DNA of 64,000 bases from an uncultured Alphaproteobacteria bacterium. Lineage in GTDB: Bacteria; Pseudomonadota; Alphaproteobacteria; HIMB59. The notes under the pieces are model-generated. The model was given only the letters and a program-made list of their open reading frames with translations, was not told the origin of the DNA and searched no databases. This document shows positions 27,035 through 36,761 of the stretch, one piece after another. The stretch covers positions 62,001-126,000 of the forward strand of contig CACDYZ010000003.1 of the NCBI GenBank assembly GCA_902557145.1, in the 5' to 3' direction. Within the stretch, counting starts at the first letter, position 1; each line of letters begins with the position of its first letter. The position numbers and the translations under genes are program-made.

Positions 27035-27854
27035 TAAAAAATTAGGAAAGGGCCTATCATCATTGCTAGGTAATAAAGAAAAAAATCAAAATAAGACTCC
27101 TGACAACAAAGGCTTGTTATTAATTCCAATTGAAAAGATATTCAGGGACGAAACACAACCAAGAAAAGAATTCAATAAGAATAAAATAGAGGAATTATCA
27201 CAATCAATCAAAAAAAATGGCTTAATACAACCACTTATAGTTACCAAAAGAGATTTAGATACCTTTTTATTGGTAGCTGGCGAAAGAAGATGGAGAGCAG
27301 CCCAAAGTACCGATCTTAAGGTGTTGCCAGCTTTGTTGCTCCCCAATGATCTTGATAAAGACGAAATTTCTTTAATTGAGAATATCCAAAGAGAGGATCT
27401 AAAAGTATCAGAAGAGGCAAAAGCTTATCAACGTTTAATTGAAAAGAACAATTATACTCATGAAACATTGTCTAACGTAGTTGGGAAAAGTAGACCACAT
27501 ATAACAAATCTATTAAGGTTATTAGATTTAGACGATTACTTCTTTGATTTACTGAATAGTGGCAAAATATCTATGGGGCACGCTAGGGTGCTGGTAGGCA
27601 AGACACCAAATGACTTCGATGGGCATACTTTAAAACGGATCGCTTCTGGCAATATCTCTGTCCGAGACTTAGAAAAAGATAATAGAAAGATAAGTACAAA
27701 TAATCCAAACTTAATACAGGAAGAGAATATATTAAGTAACACAATAGGCTTCAAAACAAAAATTACTTACAATAAAACAGGAAGAGGAAATATAAAAATT
27801 TTCTATGAAAATTTAGAACAGTACAATTTTTTGATTAATAAGTTAAAAAACTAA
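27024..27854 (+). CDS. parB: Chromosome partitioning protein ParB
   Basis: parS-binding CTPase clamp. The 276-residue product starts LGKGLSSLLG (the ParA-activating N-terminal segment), has DETQPRKEF and GERRWRAAQ (CTP-binding ParB/Srx motifs), a helix-turn-helix around ETLSNVVGKSRPHITNLLRLL, and MGHARVLVG, then a small C-terminal dimer domain. The start ATG at 27024 has a good AAGGAG Shine-Dalgarno. Its last 20 bp overlap the convergent holA gene. Confidence 0.97.
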   Translation: MAVNKKLGKGLSSLLGNKEKNQNKTPDNKGLLLIPIEKIFRDETQPRKEFNKNKIEELSQSIKKNGLIQPLIVTKRDLDTFLLVAGERRWRAAQSTDLKVLPALLLPNDLDKDEISLIENIQREDLKVSEEAKAYQRLIEKNNYTHETLSNVVGKSRPHITNLLRLLDLDDYFFDLLNSGKISMGHARVLVGKTPNDFDGHTLKRIASGNISVRDLEKDNRKISTNNPNLIQEENILSNTIGFKTKITYNKTGRGNIKIFYENLEQYNFLINKLKN

Positions 27855-28467
27855 ATTTCTTATATTTTACTTCGTTTTTTAATTGCATAAACAATTCTTT
27901 AATATTTAAACCAGACTTTTTAGCTATAAATATTTCTTTTCTAATTTGTAAAATGAAATTAAAAGTATCATTAGTTTTAGGGTCAGCTGAGTAATGGGAT
28001 TTATTTATTTGATATTTAGAAAGCTCAGATTGAATAAGATATGGCTGAGATATACAATAGTTAATTAGGTTTTCATTATTAACATCAAAATAATCACTAA
28101 AAAATATTTTTAAATCCTTCACAAAATCATACCCGTTAATAACTAAATATTTTCTAATTAATTTTTTATAATTTTTATAGTCCGTAAAAATAACTTTTTG
28201 GAATCTACGACTTGCAATATCTTCTATAAGCTTTGTATTATTTAAATTAAAAACAGCTAGTTCTTTACTTCCAAAAAGTTCATTTGAGCCTTCAATATCA
28301 TCAGGTTTAGCCTTGTAGGTAATCCTTATATTAGATTTATTTGCAAATTTTTTGATTACAAAATCATAAAAACAACAAATTTCTTCACTGACCTGATTAA
28401 TTAACAGTGTCTTATCTTCTTCAAAAGATATAAAACTTTCTATCAGCTCAATATTATTTTTATTCAT
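27835..28467 (-). CDS. holA: Probable DNA polymerase III delta subunit HolA (short)
   Basis: Assigned mainly by position: parB - holA - lptE - leuS is a conserved alphaproteobacterial order. The 210-residue product has a delta-like pattern (FDYKN..LIRKYL, SDYFDVNNENLINYC, then a helical C-terminus with NFILQIRKEIFIAKKSGLNIKELF), but it is about 130 residues shorter than usual HolA (about 340) and lacks a clear N-terminal PDP-type loader domain. It could be a reduced delta subunit. It overlaps lptE by 8 bp and parB by 20 bp. Confidence 0.55.
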   Translation of the reverse strand: MNKNNIELIESFISFEEDKTLLINQVSEEICCFYDFVIKKFANKSNIRITYKAKPDDIEGSNELFGSKELAVFNLNNTKLIEDIASRRFQKVIFTDYKNYKKLIRKYLVINGYDFVKDLKIFFSDYFDVNNENLINYCISQPYLIQSELSKYQINKSHYSADPKTNDTFNFILQIRKEIFIAKKSGLNIKELFMQLKNEVKYKKFSFLTY

Positions 28468-28945
28468 TACAAATTAAATCAGATTCATTTAAATTATTAA
28501 TAAAAACTTTTACAAAATAATCAACATTTTCGATCTTAATTTTTTCAACTGCACTTTTATTACTAATAAATTTATCACCTGCTGCTAAAACATAAAATTG
28601 AGATAAATCATTTTCATAAAAATGTGTGTAACATTCAAAATCTGTATCATAAATTTTCAAATCTATTGAACTACTTACCCTCTCACGATCAGAGGTATTA
28701 TCAATATTAGTTATAAAAAGATTATATGAGTGAGATATTCTAGCCTGTATTTGAAATTTTGAATTTCCATCTAGCATCCCAAAATTATTTAAGTGTTTTT
28801 GTAGCTGATTTGATAGCATCAGGCCATCATAACCACCACCTATATATGCAACTGAGAGTTTAATTTCCTTTTTTTCTTGATTATTTATACAAGATAAAAG
28901 TATTAAATTAATTAGTAATAATATTAATAATTTTATCTTGGACAT
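28460..28945 (-). CDS. lptE: LptE-like LPS-assembly lipoprotein
   Basis: A 161-residue predicted lipoprotein with lipobox LILLSC (Cys19) followed by a small alpha/beta domain. LptE plugs the LptD barrel that inserts lipopolysaccharide in the outer membrane. Assignment rests on size, lipobox and position between leuS and holA, its usual place in alphaproteobacteria; direct motif evidence is weak, as is normal for this family. It overlaps leuS by 38 bp, an unusually long same-strand overlap, and holA by 8 bp. Confidence 0.65.
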   Translation of the reverse strand: MSKIKLLILLLINLILLSCINNQEKKEIKLSVAYIGGGYDGLMLSNQLQKHLNNFGMLDGNSKFQIQARISHSYNLFITNIDNTSDRERVSSSIDLKIYDTDFECYTHFYENDLSQFYVLAAGDKFISNKSAVEKIKIENVDYFVKVFINNLNESDLICNE

Positions 28946-31274
28946 TAATTACCTTAATTATTTTTTTATCTGATATTTTATTTCTAATTTTATCTAATTG
29001 ATATATAGATTTTAAAATTTCTTCCTGTGAATAACCTTTTTCAGTATCAATCGTTGTTACTAATTTACCTTGAATTTGTATTGGTAATATAATTTTATCA
29101 TCTATTAGAAGGTCTAAGTTAACGTCAGGCCATAGCGAAAAATTTTTAGAATTAAACAAACTTTGATTTATTGAAATAGCTAATCTAGGAAGAATAGGAA
29201 ATATACATGTGAGAATTTTTTTGCTAAGGGGACTATTGTGAAGAAAAGTCTTTGTTTTCTCCAAATAATTGAAAAGGGTATAAATATCAGCAACACACTT
29301 ATTTAAGGAAAAATTTAAAATATTTTTTTCGATATTATGAACAAACTTTTCAACATTTTCCTCAACACCATTTTGGACTAAACTTTTTTCATTTGAAAAA
29401 TATCTTTCTATCCTATGAATTAAATTCTTTGAGCTTTGTATACCTTCATCTGTCCACTCTAACTCTCTATCAGGAGGGGAGTCAGATATCATAAAAATCC
29501 TTGTTGCATCAATACCGTAGCTACTTAGAATTTCATCAGGTTCTATAACATTTTTTTTTGATTTTGACATTTTCTCGCAAGGTCCTTCTTTGATCACTTC
29601 TTTAGTTTTTAGTCTAATAAGAGCTCCATTTTTTGATACGACTTCTTTAGGCATTACCCACTCATTCTTGGATGTTCTAAATGTTTTATGTGTAATCATC
29701 CCTTGAGTAAATAATTGCTTAAAAGGCTCATCAACATTAAAACCATATATATCTCTGAGAGCTTTCATAAAAAATCTTGAGTACAGGAGATGGAGTATTG
29801 CGTGTTCAATTCCACCTATATATTTATCTACTGGCAATAGGTTATCAATCTGTTTTGAGTCAAAAGGACTATTTAATTTATTATTCAGAAAGCGCATGTA
29901 ATACCAAGATGAGTCTACAAATGTGTCAAGCGTATCAGTTTCCCTGAACGCAGTTTTATTCATTTTAGGGCAAGTAAGTTTTCTCCAGTCCTCTTTTTTG
30001 AGCAATGCGTTGCCTTTACCTTCTAAGTTTACATTATATGGCAATAATACAGGTAATTCATCTTTATCAAGCACTCGATAAGTACCATCCTCATAATAAA
30101 TTACTGGTATAGGACAACCCCAATACCTCTGTCTTGAAACACCCCAGTCTCTTAATTTGAAATTAACTTTTTCATTTCCAATCCCTTCTTTTTTGAAATG
30201 ATTAACAATTTTTTCAATAGCGTCTTTTTTTTCTAAACCATTTAATAATGGAGAATTAATTACTTTTCCCTCACCTGAAAACGGAAGTTTACCATCCTCA
30301 CATTCAACCACTTTTATTATTGGCAAAGAGTATTTGTTGGCAAATTCAAAATCACGCTCATCATGAGCAGGGCATCCAAATATTGCCCCCTCTCCATAAG
30401 TATCAAGTACAAAATTTGCAATATAGATGGGTATTTCTTTATCTAAAAGAGGATGTTTACAGTTTAAATTAAGCTTTATTCCAAGTTTTTCTTTCTCATC
30501 ACTAATTGATGTAAAAGTATTTTTAATATCTTCAATTGATTTTTTATCAAGAGAGTCACTAACTATTTTGTGATTAACAGAAACAGCTATGAATGTTGCA
30601 CCGTATATAGTATCGGGCCTTGTAGTAAAAATATTTAAAAAATCAGTACTCCCAGATATTTCAAATTTTATTTCTGCTCCTATTGATTTTCCAATCCAAT
30701 TCTTTTGCATAGTTTTTACCTTTTCTGGCCATAAATCAAGACTGTCTAAGCCAGTTAAAAGTTCTTCTGCATAATTTGTAATTTTAAAAAACCATTGTGA
30801 TAAATTTTTCTTTTCAACTTCAGCTCCTGTTCTCCAACCTTTTCCATCAATTACTTGTTCGTTGGCTAAGACTGTTTGATCAACTGGATCCCAATTTACC
30901 AAAGCATCTTTTTTATATGCAAGACCAGCATTATAAAGATCAATAAACAGTTCTTGCTGATGCTTATAATACTCTTCATTGCATGTTGCAAGTTCGCGAT
31001 CCCAATCCAAGTCTAAATCAAGTTTTTGAAGCTGTCTTTTCATGTTCTTTATATTCTGCAAAGTCCAATCTTGTGGATGAGTCTTAAATTGTATAGCTGC
31101 ATTTTCTGCAGGTAATCCGAAAGCATCCCACCCCATAGGATGTATGACCTCGTCACCTTTTAGCTTGTGATATCTGGCACATATGTCTCCAATTACATAA
31201 TTTCTTACGTGCCCCATATGAATGTTCCCAGAGGGATAAGGAAACATTTCTAAGATATATTTTTTAGATGACAA
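28908..31274 (-). CDS. leuS: Leucyl-tRNA synthetase (N-terminally short)
   Basis: Class Ia synthetase with the HIGH motif as HMGH, an editing domain ([16 protein letters not shown]), [12 protein letters not shown], tRNA-contact segment [11 protein letters not shown] and KMSKS in [11 protein letters not shown]. The only usable start is TTG at 31274, which puts HMGH at residues 19-22 instead of about 49 in E. coli: some 30 residues of the usual N-terminal helix are missing, and an in-frame stop lies only four codons upstream. At 788 residues the rest is complete. Confidence 0.97.
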   Translation of the reverse strand: MSSKKYILEMFPYPSGNIHMGHVRNYVIGDICARYHKLKGDEVIHPMGWDAFGLPAENAAIQFKTHPQDWTLQNIKNMKRQLQKLDLDLDWDRELATCNEEYYKHQQELFIDLYNAGLAYKKDALVNWDPVDQTVLANEQVIDGKGWRTGAEVEKKNLSQWFFKITNYAEELLTGLDSLDLWPEKVKTMQKNWIGKSIGAEIKFEISGSTDFLNIFTTRPDTIYGATFIAVSVNHKIVSDSLDKKSIEDIKNTFTSISDEKEKLGIKLNLNCKHPLLDKEIPIYIANFVLDTYGEGAIFGCPAHDERDFEFANKYSLPIIKVVECEDGKLPFSGEGKVINSPLLNGLEKKDAIEKIVNHFKKEGIGNEKVNFKLRDWGVSRQRYWGCPIPVIYYEDGTYRVLDKDELPVLLPYNVNLEGKGNALLKKEDWRKLTCPKMNKTAFRETDTLDTFVDSSWYYMRFLNNKLNSPFDSKQIDNLLPVDKYIGGIEHAILHLLYSRFFMKALRDIYGFNVDEPFKQLFTQGMITHKTFRTSKNEWVMPKEVVSKNGALIRLKTKEVIKEGPCEKMSKSKKNVIEPDEILSSYGIDATRIFMISDSPPDRELEWTDEGIQSSKNLIHRIERYFSNEKSLVQNGVEENVEKFVHNIEKNILNFSLNKCVADIYTLFNYLEKTKTFLHNSPLSKKILTCIFPILPRLAISINQSLFNSKNFSLWPDVNLDLLIDDKIILPIQIQGKLVTTIDTEKGYSQEEILKSIYQLDKIRNKISDKKIIKVINVQDKIINIITN

Positions 31275-31276
31275 TA

Positions 31277-31855
31277 TTAAGAAGTTTTAGATAAGCCACC
31301 GGCTATCTCAAGAATTTTTAATATAATTTTTTTCTCTTCATCAGGGTAATTCTTATTATCTGATACCCATGTCTCATTAATTTTATCTTCACATAGAAAA
31401 GTAGCAGACACTCCTGATGTAATGAGTTCACTTGAAGTTACCTGTATTTTAATAAGACATCTTTGATTTTCAATACCAAGAGAGTAAATCCAATCAGTTT
31501 CGATAAAGCCCCCTTGATTATCTGCGATTTTTAAGGGGTAATTATTAGTAACTTTTAAAGATCCATTCCACAGATAAGGATTTATGTTATTTTGGTAAAC
31601 AACCTTATTGTTTCCTCCTCCTATCAAATCATTAATCTCTCCAGCTATGTCAAAAAGTCTTTCGCCTTCCGATCTTTCTCTTGCTTTACACCTTTCCCAT
31701 CTTTTAGAGCCTTTTTTGTATCTCGATGAATTAGCAGGGTTATCACATTCACCATACAATTCATCTAATTCACTCATATTTTTATCATGGTTGCCCGAGC
31801 AGGCTTGTAAAAGAAATATAAAAGATAAAATAATTGAAAACAAATATTTTGGCAT
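31277..31855 (-). CDS. DUF3576-family lipoprotein
   Basis: Predicted lipoprotein with lipobox LLQAC (Cys19 from the ATG at 31855; a TTG at 31864 is an alternative start). The central segment [20 protein letters not shown], followed by GGFIETDW, matches the DUF3576 pattern (NPYLWRASLD...PLASADPFGG...TDWY) known from alphaproteobacteria, where this gene commonly sits upstream of leuS. Function is unknown; outer-membrane attachment is inferred. Two base pairs separate its stop from leuS, so both are probably co-transcribed. Confidence 0.78.
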   Translation of the reverse strand: MPKYLFSIILSFIFLLQACSGNHDKNMSELDELYGECDNPANSSRYKKGSKRWERCKARERSEGERLFDIAGEINDLIGGGNNKVVYQNNINPYLWNGSLKVTNNYPLKIADNQGGFIETDWIYSLGIENQRCLIKIQVTSSELITSGVSATFLCEDKINETWVSDNKNYPDEEKKIILKILEIAGGLSKTS

Positions 31856-31888
31856 CAACAACAAATTAGATCAATTTAATTAAAAATA

Positions 31889-31925
31889 AACAAAAAAAAA
31901 CCAGGGGCTATTTAGCCCCTGGTTT
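31889..31925 (-). terminator. Intrinsic terminator of the porin-like gene
   Basis: A perfect inverted repeat occupies 31898-31925: AAACCAGGGGCTA, a 2 nt loop and the complement, about 13 bp of stem. On the minus strand it is followed by a run of T (the A-run at 31892-31900 on plus). It lies 24 bp after the stop of the porin-like gene, separating it from the DUF3576-leuS operon. This is the strongest terminator in the window. Confidence 0.93.
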
Positions 31926-31948
31926 ATAAAAGTAAAGTTATCTTACGA

Positions 31949-32914
31949 TTAGAAGCTTACGTTTGTTCCTACTGCAACAACAGTTTCACTTGTTGTGTTA
32001 GTTGGGGCAGCTGCACCAGCACCTGTTAAGCTACTCATCTCAGCAAATACTGAAGCACCACCACCTAATGATTGTGAAAGTGTAATATCAGTTTTTGAAG
32101 ATGAATTACCAGAAGAACCGGCATCAAAGCCTGAGTAACCAATAGCAATAGCTGCAGAACCTACAGTTGTTGAGTAAGAAGCTGAGTATGCTTCACCTTC
32201 TGTAGCAACACCAGCAGTATCGTTACTTGTTGATTCAAAACCAACGCTTAATGTACCGTTACCTGCAGTCATTGTTAACGCAGCACCAGTTGATGCGTAG
32301 TTAGTACCTGCTTCGTCAGTTTCAGCTGAAGATGCAGTTAATGACATTGTTCCGATAGGCATAGTAATTGAAATACCAGAACCTGATATTGTTCCATCAC
32401 TAATTTGGTCACTGTGACCGCCTGCAGAACCAGCTGTACCATCATAGAAGTGTGTTCCAGTTATTGACATGTCGCCAATAGATGCAGTACCACTAAAACC
32501 AGAACCGTCGTCTACGTTAATAGCAACGTCGTTGGTATGTGTAACTTGGTTTGAGTCAGCATGTGTTACTAATTCACCAACTAAACCTGTTCCACTAGGA
32601 ACAGCCACGTCGTTAGCAATAGTAAGTGAACCATTTGCAAAACCAAATGTTAATGCTGTTAAACCTGTTGCAGTAGTGTCATTACCAGTACCATCAGGAT
32701 CGTTTGAGATTGAACCACCAGCAGAGATTGTTACACCACCGTCAGTTGTTGTTGACATTGCGAAAGAGATAGCACCACCAATGTGTTGGTCTGCATTACC
32801 TTCAGCATCAACATAAGCAGCAGTCATAGAACCGCCTACTGAGATATCTGCATTTGCAGCTGTTGAAAACAGAGCAGCTGATAAAGCAGAAATCGTTAAT
32901 AGTATTTTTTTCAT
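31949..32914 (-). CDS. Porin-like outer-membrane beta-barrel protein
   Basis: A 321-residue protein with a Sec signal peptide ending TAANA, then DISVGGSMTAAYVD, the opening of general Gram-negative porins, alternating hydrophobic Gly/Ala/Ser/Thr-rich strands, and a C-terminal aromatic residue (NVSF) as needed for barrel insertion. It is very rich in Gly, Ser, Thr and Ala and poor in Lys, unlike its neighbours, and its coding GC is higher, suggesting high expression. A good AAAGGA Shine-Dalgarno precedes the ATG and a strong terminator follows. Substrate is unknown. Confidence 0.8.
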   Translation of the reverse strand: MKKILLTISALSAALFSTAANADISVGGSMTAAYVDAEGNADQHIGGAISFAMSTTTDGGVTISAGGSISNDPDGTGNDTTATGLTALTFGFANGSLTIANDVAVPSGTGLVGELVTHADSNQVTHTNDVAINVDDGSGFSGTASIGDMSITGTHFYDGTAGSAGGHSDQISDGTISGSGISITMPIGTMSLTASSAETDEAGTNYASTGAALTMTAGNGTLSVGFESTSNDTAGVATEGEAYSASYSTTVGSAAIAIGYSGFDAGSSGNSSSKTDITLSQSLGGGASVFAEMSSLTGAGAAAPTNTTSETVVAVGTNVSF

Positions 32915-33018
32915 AATAAAATCCTTTCTTATTATTAGATCTAATACGTGTTTAGATACTACTTATAAATACAATTTTTTAATTAATTTTATTAAAAATT
33001 AAAGCTTTAAGGCTAAAA

Positions 33019-33036
33019 TGTTGCATATTTGCAACA
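33019..33036 (-). terminator. Short perfect hairpin after the TPR-sulfotransferase gene
   Basis: TGTTGCA-TATT-TGCAACA, 7 bp arms with a 4 nt loop, located 8 bp past the stop of the TPR-sulfotransferase gene and about 105 bp upstream of the porin-like start. On the minus strand it is followed by TTTT. It may be a weak terminator or an operator for the porin gene; the short T-run leaves this open. Confidence 0.4.
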
Positions 33037-33043
33037 CTAAACA

Positions 33044-34675
33044 TTATGAGTTTATTGAATACCCAAAAAAATCACCTTTAACTGAAAATAGACCCATTTT
33101 TTGCCAATATTTCCTCTGCATTTCAAGTGACTCATAAAATTCATCTTTGTGTTTTACAAATTCGTCTTTACTGACTGATTTTTTATGGACCCCTGAACCT
33201 ATTTGGCGCATGCTTGCTGTGTGAGAGAAAAAAGCCTTCCTTTTTTCCTCATCAAATTCAGAGTTTATTTCAAGGAAATCATATATTTTCTTTTGGTAAT
33301 ACTCTGGATCTTCGACCAATTCCTCGTACTTAATATCAAGTATATTATCTTTTTTGATTACAGATTTGTTCCAATAAATATTTATAGCTTCAAAATTTGC
33401 CATAAATACACCTATATTAAAAAAACTGGCACTATAAGGTATGTTTGTAACGTATCTTTGTTTAAATAATGAAATAGCAACATCCCACGGGTTTCTGAAT
33501 GTTCTAATTATTTTAGATTTTGGAAGAATTTTATTTAAAAAACCAACATATAAAAAATTATCTGGAAGTTTGTCTACTATCTTTCTGTGATTTCCTCTCA
33601 AATAGTCTGTTCTTTTAAGATAAATTTTTCTGAATTCATCAAAAAATAAATCTACATCCTTATTTTCAAAATTTTGCGTAAAATTGTAAATAAGATCGCG
33701 AGCGCTTAAAAGTTCGCCACCACTTGTTACTTCATTATTCGATGCAATGAACGATTCAATTAACGTTGTACCAGACCGGGGCGTACCAAGAATAAAAAAA
33801 TTATTTTCTCCAAAGAGATCTTCGCTGTCATTTTCTTTTAATATTTTTTCTTCAAAACAATCTATAATTTTCACAATATCTTTTTGATACTCGAACGAGT
33901 TATATCTCAAAGAATTCATTATTTCTTTATTACCAATTTCATAGAAGTCTTCAGATTTTTTTTTATCCTTATTGTTATAATAAATCGCTAACCCAAAATA
34001 AATAGGATGAACATACCAAAATCTTTTTATTCTATTTTCATATTTATTATCATATTCTTCCAATTGTTTTTTAGCAGTAAATAAAAGTTTTTCATCTATT
34101 AATTCTTTATTCACATTTGATAGCAAATAAAAAATATCTGGGTAAAAATCATTTGCCAATATTCCCATAAGCATGTCCTCGTTTTCTTTGTCTTGATTTA
34201 GTGCTACATGTATCTCAGTTTTAAGCTTTATAGCATTTGCAAAATGTACATTACCTACATTAATATCTTTTATATTATTTAGTGCTTTATCAACAAGCTC
34301 CATAGACTTTTTAAAATCTCTTAATTTTAAATATATTTCTGCTGGTACCATGTAGCATAGTGGCGAGCCACTATCGATATTTGTAGCTTGCTCGTACATG
34401 TAAATCGATTCTTCATAGTCCTCAACTGATTTTTTACAAACACCCATATTAATGTAATAATCAAAATCTTTATCTATGGAACCTGTGTGATAGAAATTTT
34501 CCAAAATATCCATTGCACTATGATATTGCGATTTTTGAATGAAAAGGTATGCCATTACCTTTACTATATTTTTATTATTTTTGTTAGTTCTATAAAGTTT
34601 TTTGCATACAGAGTATGCTTTTTCAATATTTTTGTTTTTTATTAGATTATAAAGTTCTAAAATTTCCTTTTCCAT
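33044..34675 (-). CDS. TPR-repeat sulfotransferase
   Basis: A 543-residue fusion. Residues about 1-180 are tetratricopeptide repeats (MAYLFIQKSQYHSAMDILENFYH and similar). The C-terminal half is a PAPS-dependent sulfotransferase: the 5'-phosphosulfate loop FILGTPRSGTTLIES at about residue 292-306, and the 3'-phosphate motif RNPWDVAISLFKQRY at about 393-407, followed by a KYEELVEDP segment. Acceptor unknown; TPR-sulfotransferases are common in marine alphaproteobacteria. It is divergent from the 34703 orphan gene, 27 bp apart. Confidence 0.9.
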   Translation of the reverse strand: MEKEILELYNLIKNKNIEKAYSVCKKLYRTNKNNKNIVKVMAYLFIQKSQYHSAMDILENFYHTGSIDKDFDYYINMGVCKKSVEDYEESIYMYEQATNIDSGSPLCYMVPAEIYLKLRDFKKSMELVDKALNNIKDINVGNVHFANAIKLKTEIHVALNQDKENEDMLMGILANDFYPDIFYLLSNVNKELIDEKLLFTAKKQLEEYDNKYENRIKRFWYVHPIYFGLAIYYNNKDKKKSEDFYEIGNKEIMNSLRYNSFEYQKDIVKIIDCFEEKILKENDSEDLFGENNFFILGTPRSGTTLIESFIASNNEVTSGGELLSARDLIYNFTQNFENKDVDLFFDEFRKIYLKRTDYLRGNHRKIVDKLPDNFLYVGFLNKILPKSKIIRTFRNPWDVAISLFKQRYVTNIPYSASFFNIGVFMANFEAINIYWNKSVIKKDNILDIKYEELVEDPEYYQKKIYDFLEINSEFDEEKRKAFFSHTASMRQIGSGVHKKSVSKDEFVKHKDEFYESLEMQRKYWQKMGLFSVKGDFFGYSINS

Positions 34676-34702
34676 TTATTTAATATATAGATAATTGATT
34701 AA

Positions 34703-35644
34703 ATGTCTTTTTTAAACAAATTTAAATATCATTACCATGTCAAAAATGTAGATACTCTAATTAAACAAGAAAAGTACGATGAATTTTTCGATTATCTTGA
34801 AAATTTAAATCACTATAAAAATATATTTTATGAAATATCTCTTAAATATATTTCTAACTCTATTAAAGTTTACAACAAAGATGTCACTAATAAAAAAATT
34901 ATTTGGATCAATTCCTTTTTAAGAGATGATTGCAAATATTTAAATTCATTTATCACTTATTATTCACAAAACTATGAATCATTAGCACAGAATGTAAATT
35001 CCTACAAATCTGAAATAGATCTATTAGTAACAAAAAAAGAGGATATCAATTTTAATGTATTAGTTAATCATTCTTATTTTTTTCAGTGGATGATTTTAAA
35101 TAATACAAAATGTAAATTCAAATTTTTAGAGAATGACATACCTTTTTTTTCAAGTGAGAATAATTATAATTTTACTAAACAAAATTTATCTCAAGCTTAT
35201 ATTATTATATTGAACAATCCTTATGAGGTTTATTCAAAAATTAAAAAATCTAATAATAACCAACAAGAGATTGCAAGAAATATTTTTTTAAATTTAGATC
35301 AGAGGGCAAATGATGAATTATATAAGAATGTTAACTTTAAATTTTCAAATAAAGGTTGGCGCGTCCATACTGAAAGTTGGACAGATGCCAATGTTATAGA
35401 CTCTTTAAGAGGAAAAATAATTTCGAAAAAGGAACTATGCAATAATACTTTTGAGACTCTAAGTTCGGTAATTCTTCATCTAATACAATCAGGTGCACAG
35501 ATGGAATTAAACTATAATTTGATTGAAAAATTTATTGAAAGTAACGAGCCCCCTAAATACCAGGAAATTTTTGATATATCAAATAAAGAAAAAAAATTTC
35601 TCAATAAGCACGTAGATGATATTCTTACAACATTTGATATTTAA
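34703..35644 (+). CDS. Hypothetical protein, possibly a degenerate sulfotransferase relative
   Basis: A 313-residue Lys/Asn-rich cytoplasmic protein of no family I can name with confidence. The segment AYIIILNNPYEVYSKIKKSNN followed later by GWRVHTESWTD and a C-terminal LIEKFIESNEPPKYQEIF is reminiscent of the second half of sulfotransferase-like proteins (RNPxDVxxS, then W..H..W), but there is no 5'-phosphosulfate P-loop. It lies divergent from a TPR-sulfotransferase and 9 bp upstream of the YggS gene, suggesting an operon with it. Confidence 0.6.
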   Translation: MSFLNKFKYHYHVKNVDTLIKQEKYDEFFDYLENLNHYKNIFYEISLKYISNSIKVYNKDVTNKKIIWINSFLRDDCKYLNSFITYYSQNYESLAQNVNSYKSEIDLLVTKKEDINFNVLVNHSYFFQWMILNNTKCKFKFLENDIPFFSSENNYNFTKQNLSQAYIIILNNPYEVYSKIKKSNNNQQEIARNIFLNLDQRANDELYKNVNFKFSNKGWRVHTESWTDANVIDSLRGKIISKKELCNNTFETLSSVILHLIQSGAQMELNYNLIEKFIESNEPPKYQEIFDISNKEKKFLNKHVDDILTTFDI

Positions 35645-35653
35645 TTATTTATT

Positions 35654-36283
35654 ATGAGTATAAATTATCAACAACTTGAAAAGATAAATAAATTCTTAAA
35701 AAATTTTCCGTCTGCTAGACTTCAAATTGTTACTAAAAATCGAGACAGTAAAATTATCAAAGACCTCATAGACAAGGGTTACCGCTTATTTGGTGAAAAT
35801 AAAGTTCAAGAAGCTAATGAAAAATATAAAAATTTTGCATTAGAAAATTTACGTCTACATTTAATTGGACCACTACAAACTAATAAAGTTAGAGCAGCCC
35901 TAGAATTATTTAACACTATAGAAAGTATTGATAGGGAAAAATTAGTAAAAGAAATTGTTAAAGTTCAAAATAACTTTAAAACAAAAACTTCAAACTTTTT
36001 TATACAAGTCAATATTGGGGAAGAGGAACAAAAGTCTGGAGTTTTACCTGAGAATTTAGATTATCTTTATGCTATGTGTGTTCAAAACAGCTTAAATATT
36101 TCTGGTTTAATGTGCATACCTCCTTTTGACCAAAATTCAAAAAAATATTTTGATAAATTAAGATCTCTAAGAGATAAACTTAACCCTAATTTAAAACTAA
36201 GTATGGGAATGAGTAATGATTATGAAATTTCCTTAAAGTGCGGGTCTAACTTAATTAGAGTAGGGTCAAGAATATTTAGTTGA
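35654..36283 (+). CDS. YggS-family PLP homeostasis protein
   Basis: Pyridoxal-phosphate-binding barrel protein of 209 residues that buffers PLP rather than catalysing a known reaction. LQIVTKNRDSKII holds the PLP Lys, followed by YRLFGENKVQEANEKY, LHLIGPLQTNKV, GLMCIPPF, LSMGMSNDYEISLKCGS and IRVGSRIF, all family segments in order. It overlaps the LolA-like gene by 4 bp. Confidence 0.94.
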   Translation: MSINYQQLEKINKFLKNFPSARLQIVTKNRDSKIIKDLIDKGYRLFGENKVQEANEKYKNFALENLRLHLIGPLQTNKVRAALELFNTIESIDREKLVKEIVKVQNNFKTKTSNFFIQVNIGEEEQKSGVLPENLDYLYAMCVQNSLNISGLMCIPPFDQNSKKYFDKLRSLRDKLNPNLKLSMGMSNDYEISLKCGSNLIRVGSRIFS

Positions 36284-36753
36284 ATAAATTAACTTTAATA
36301 TTTTTACTCTTTTTTAACAGTCTATATGCTATTGAAGTCACATGTAGTTTTGAGGAGGTTTATAAGAATGGAGAAGTACAAGAAGGTATACTTATGATGA
36401 AGGACAATTTATTGAGATATCAGTATGCAAAAGATGATCTTTTTACAATTATATCTAAACATGATCAATTTTATTTAGTGAGAAATGACTCTAAAGTTGT
36501 ACAAAAGTTATCTAATAATACTGAGTCTTTGAAAAATTTTATGAATTTAGCTTCAGATTACCCAAATATAGAAGATATTTACCAAAATAATAATATGTTT
36601 ATAAGGGTAGAAAAAAGTAAAAGCAATTTTATCAAGAGATTGTCTATTAAATCTGACGAGGTAAATTTAAGTGTGAATATTTATAATTGTAATTTTACCT
36701 CAATTGATAATAAATATTTTCGATACTTTAATTTTGTAGAATATGCTAAATAG
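36280..36753 (+). CDS. LolA-like periplasmic protein
   Basis: A 157-residue protein with a signal peptide (MNKLTLIFLLFFNSLYA) and a small beta-rich fold: EVTCSFEEVYKNGEVQEGILMMKDNLLRYQY ... FTIISKHDQFYLVRNDSKVVQKL parallels the LolA core where a lipoprotein carrier strand region is followed by a readout of an ordered hairpin. LolA shuttles lipoproteins to the outer membrane and is often next to ftsK in alphaproteobacteria, as here. Start is TTG at 36280. Similarity is modest, so the name is tentative. Confidence 0.6.
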   Translation: MNKLTLIFLLFFNSLYAIEVTCSFEEVYKNGEVQEGILMMKDNLLRYQYAKDDLFTIISKHDQFYLVRNDSKVVQKLSNNTESLKNFMNLASDYPNIEDIYQNNNMFIRVEKSKSNFIKRLSIKSDEVNLSVNIYNCNFTSIDNKYFRYFNFVEYAK

Positions 36754-36761
36754 GGACTTGA

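Noticed and set aside
32469-32816. 115-codon open frame antisense to the porin-like gene
   Set aside because: It mirrors the Ser/Thr/Gly-rich codons of the real porin gene; no ribosome site or recognisable product.
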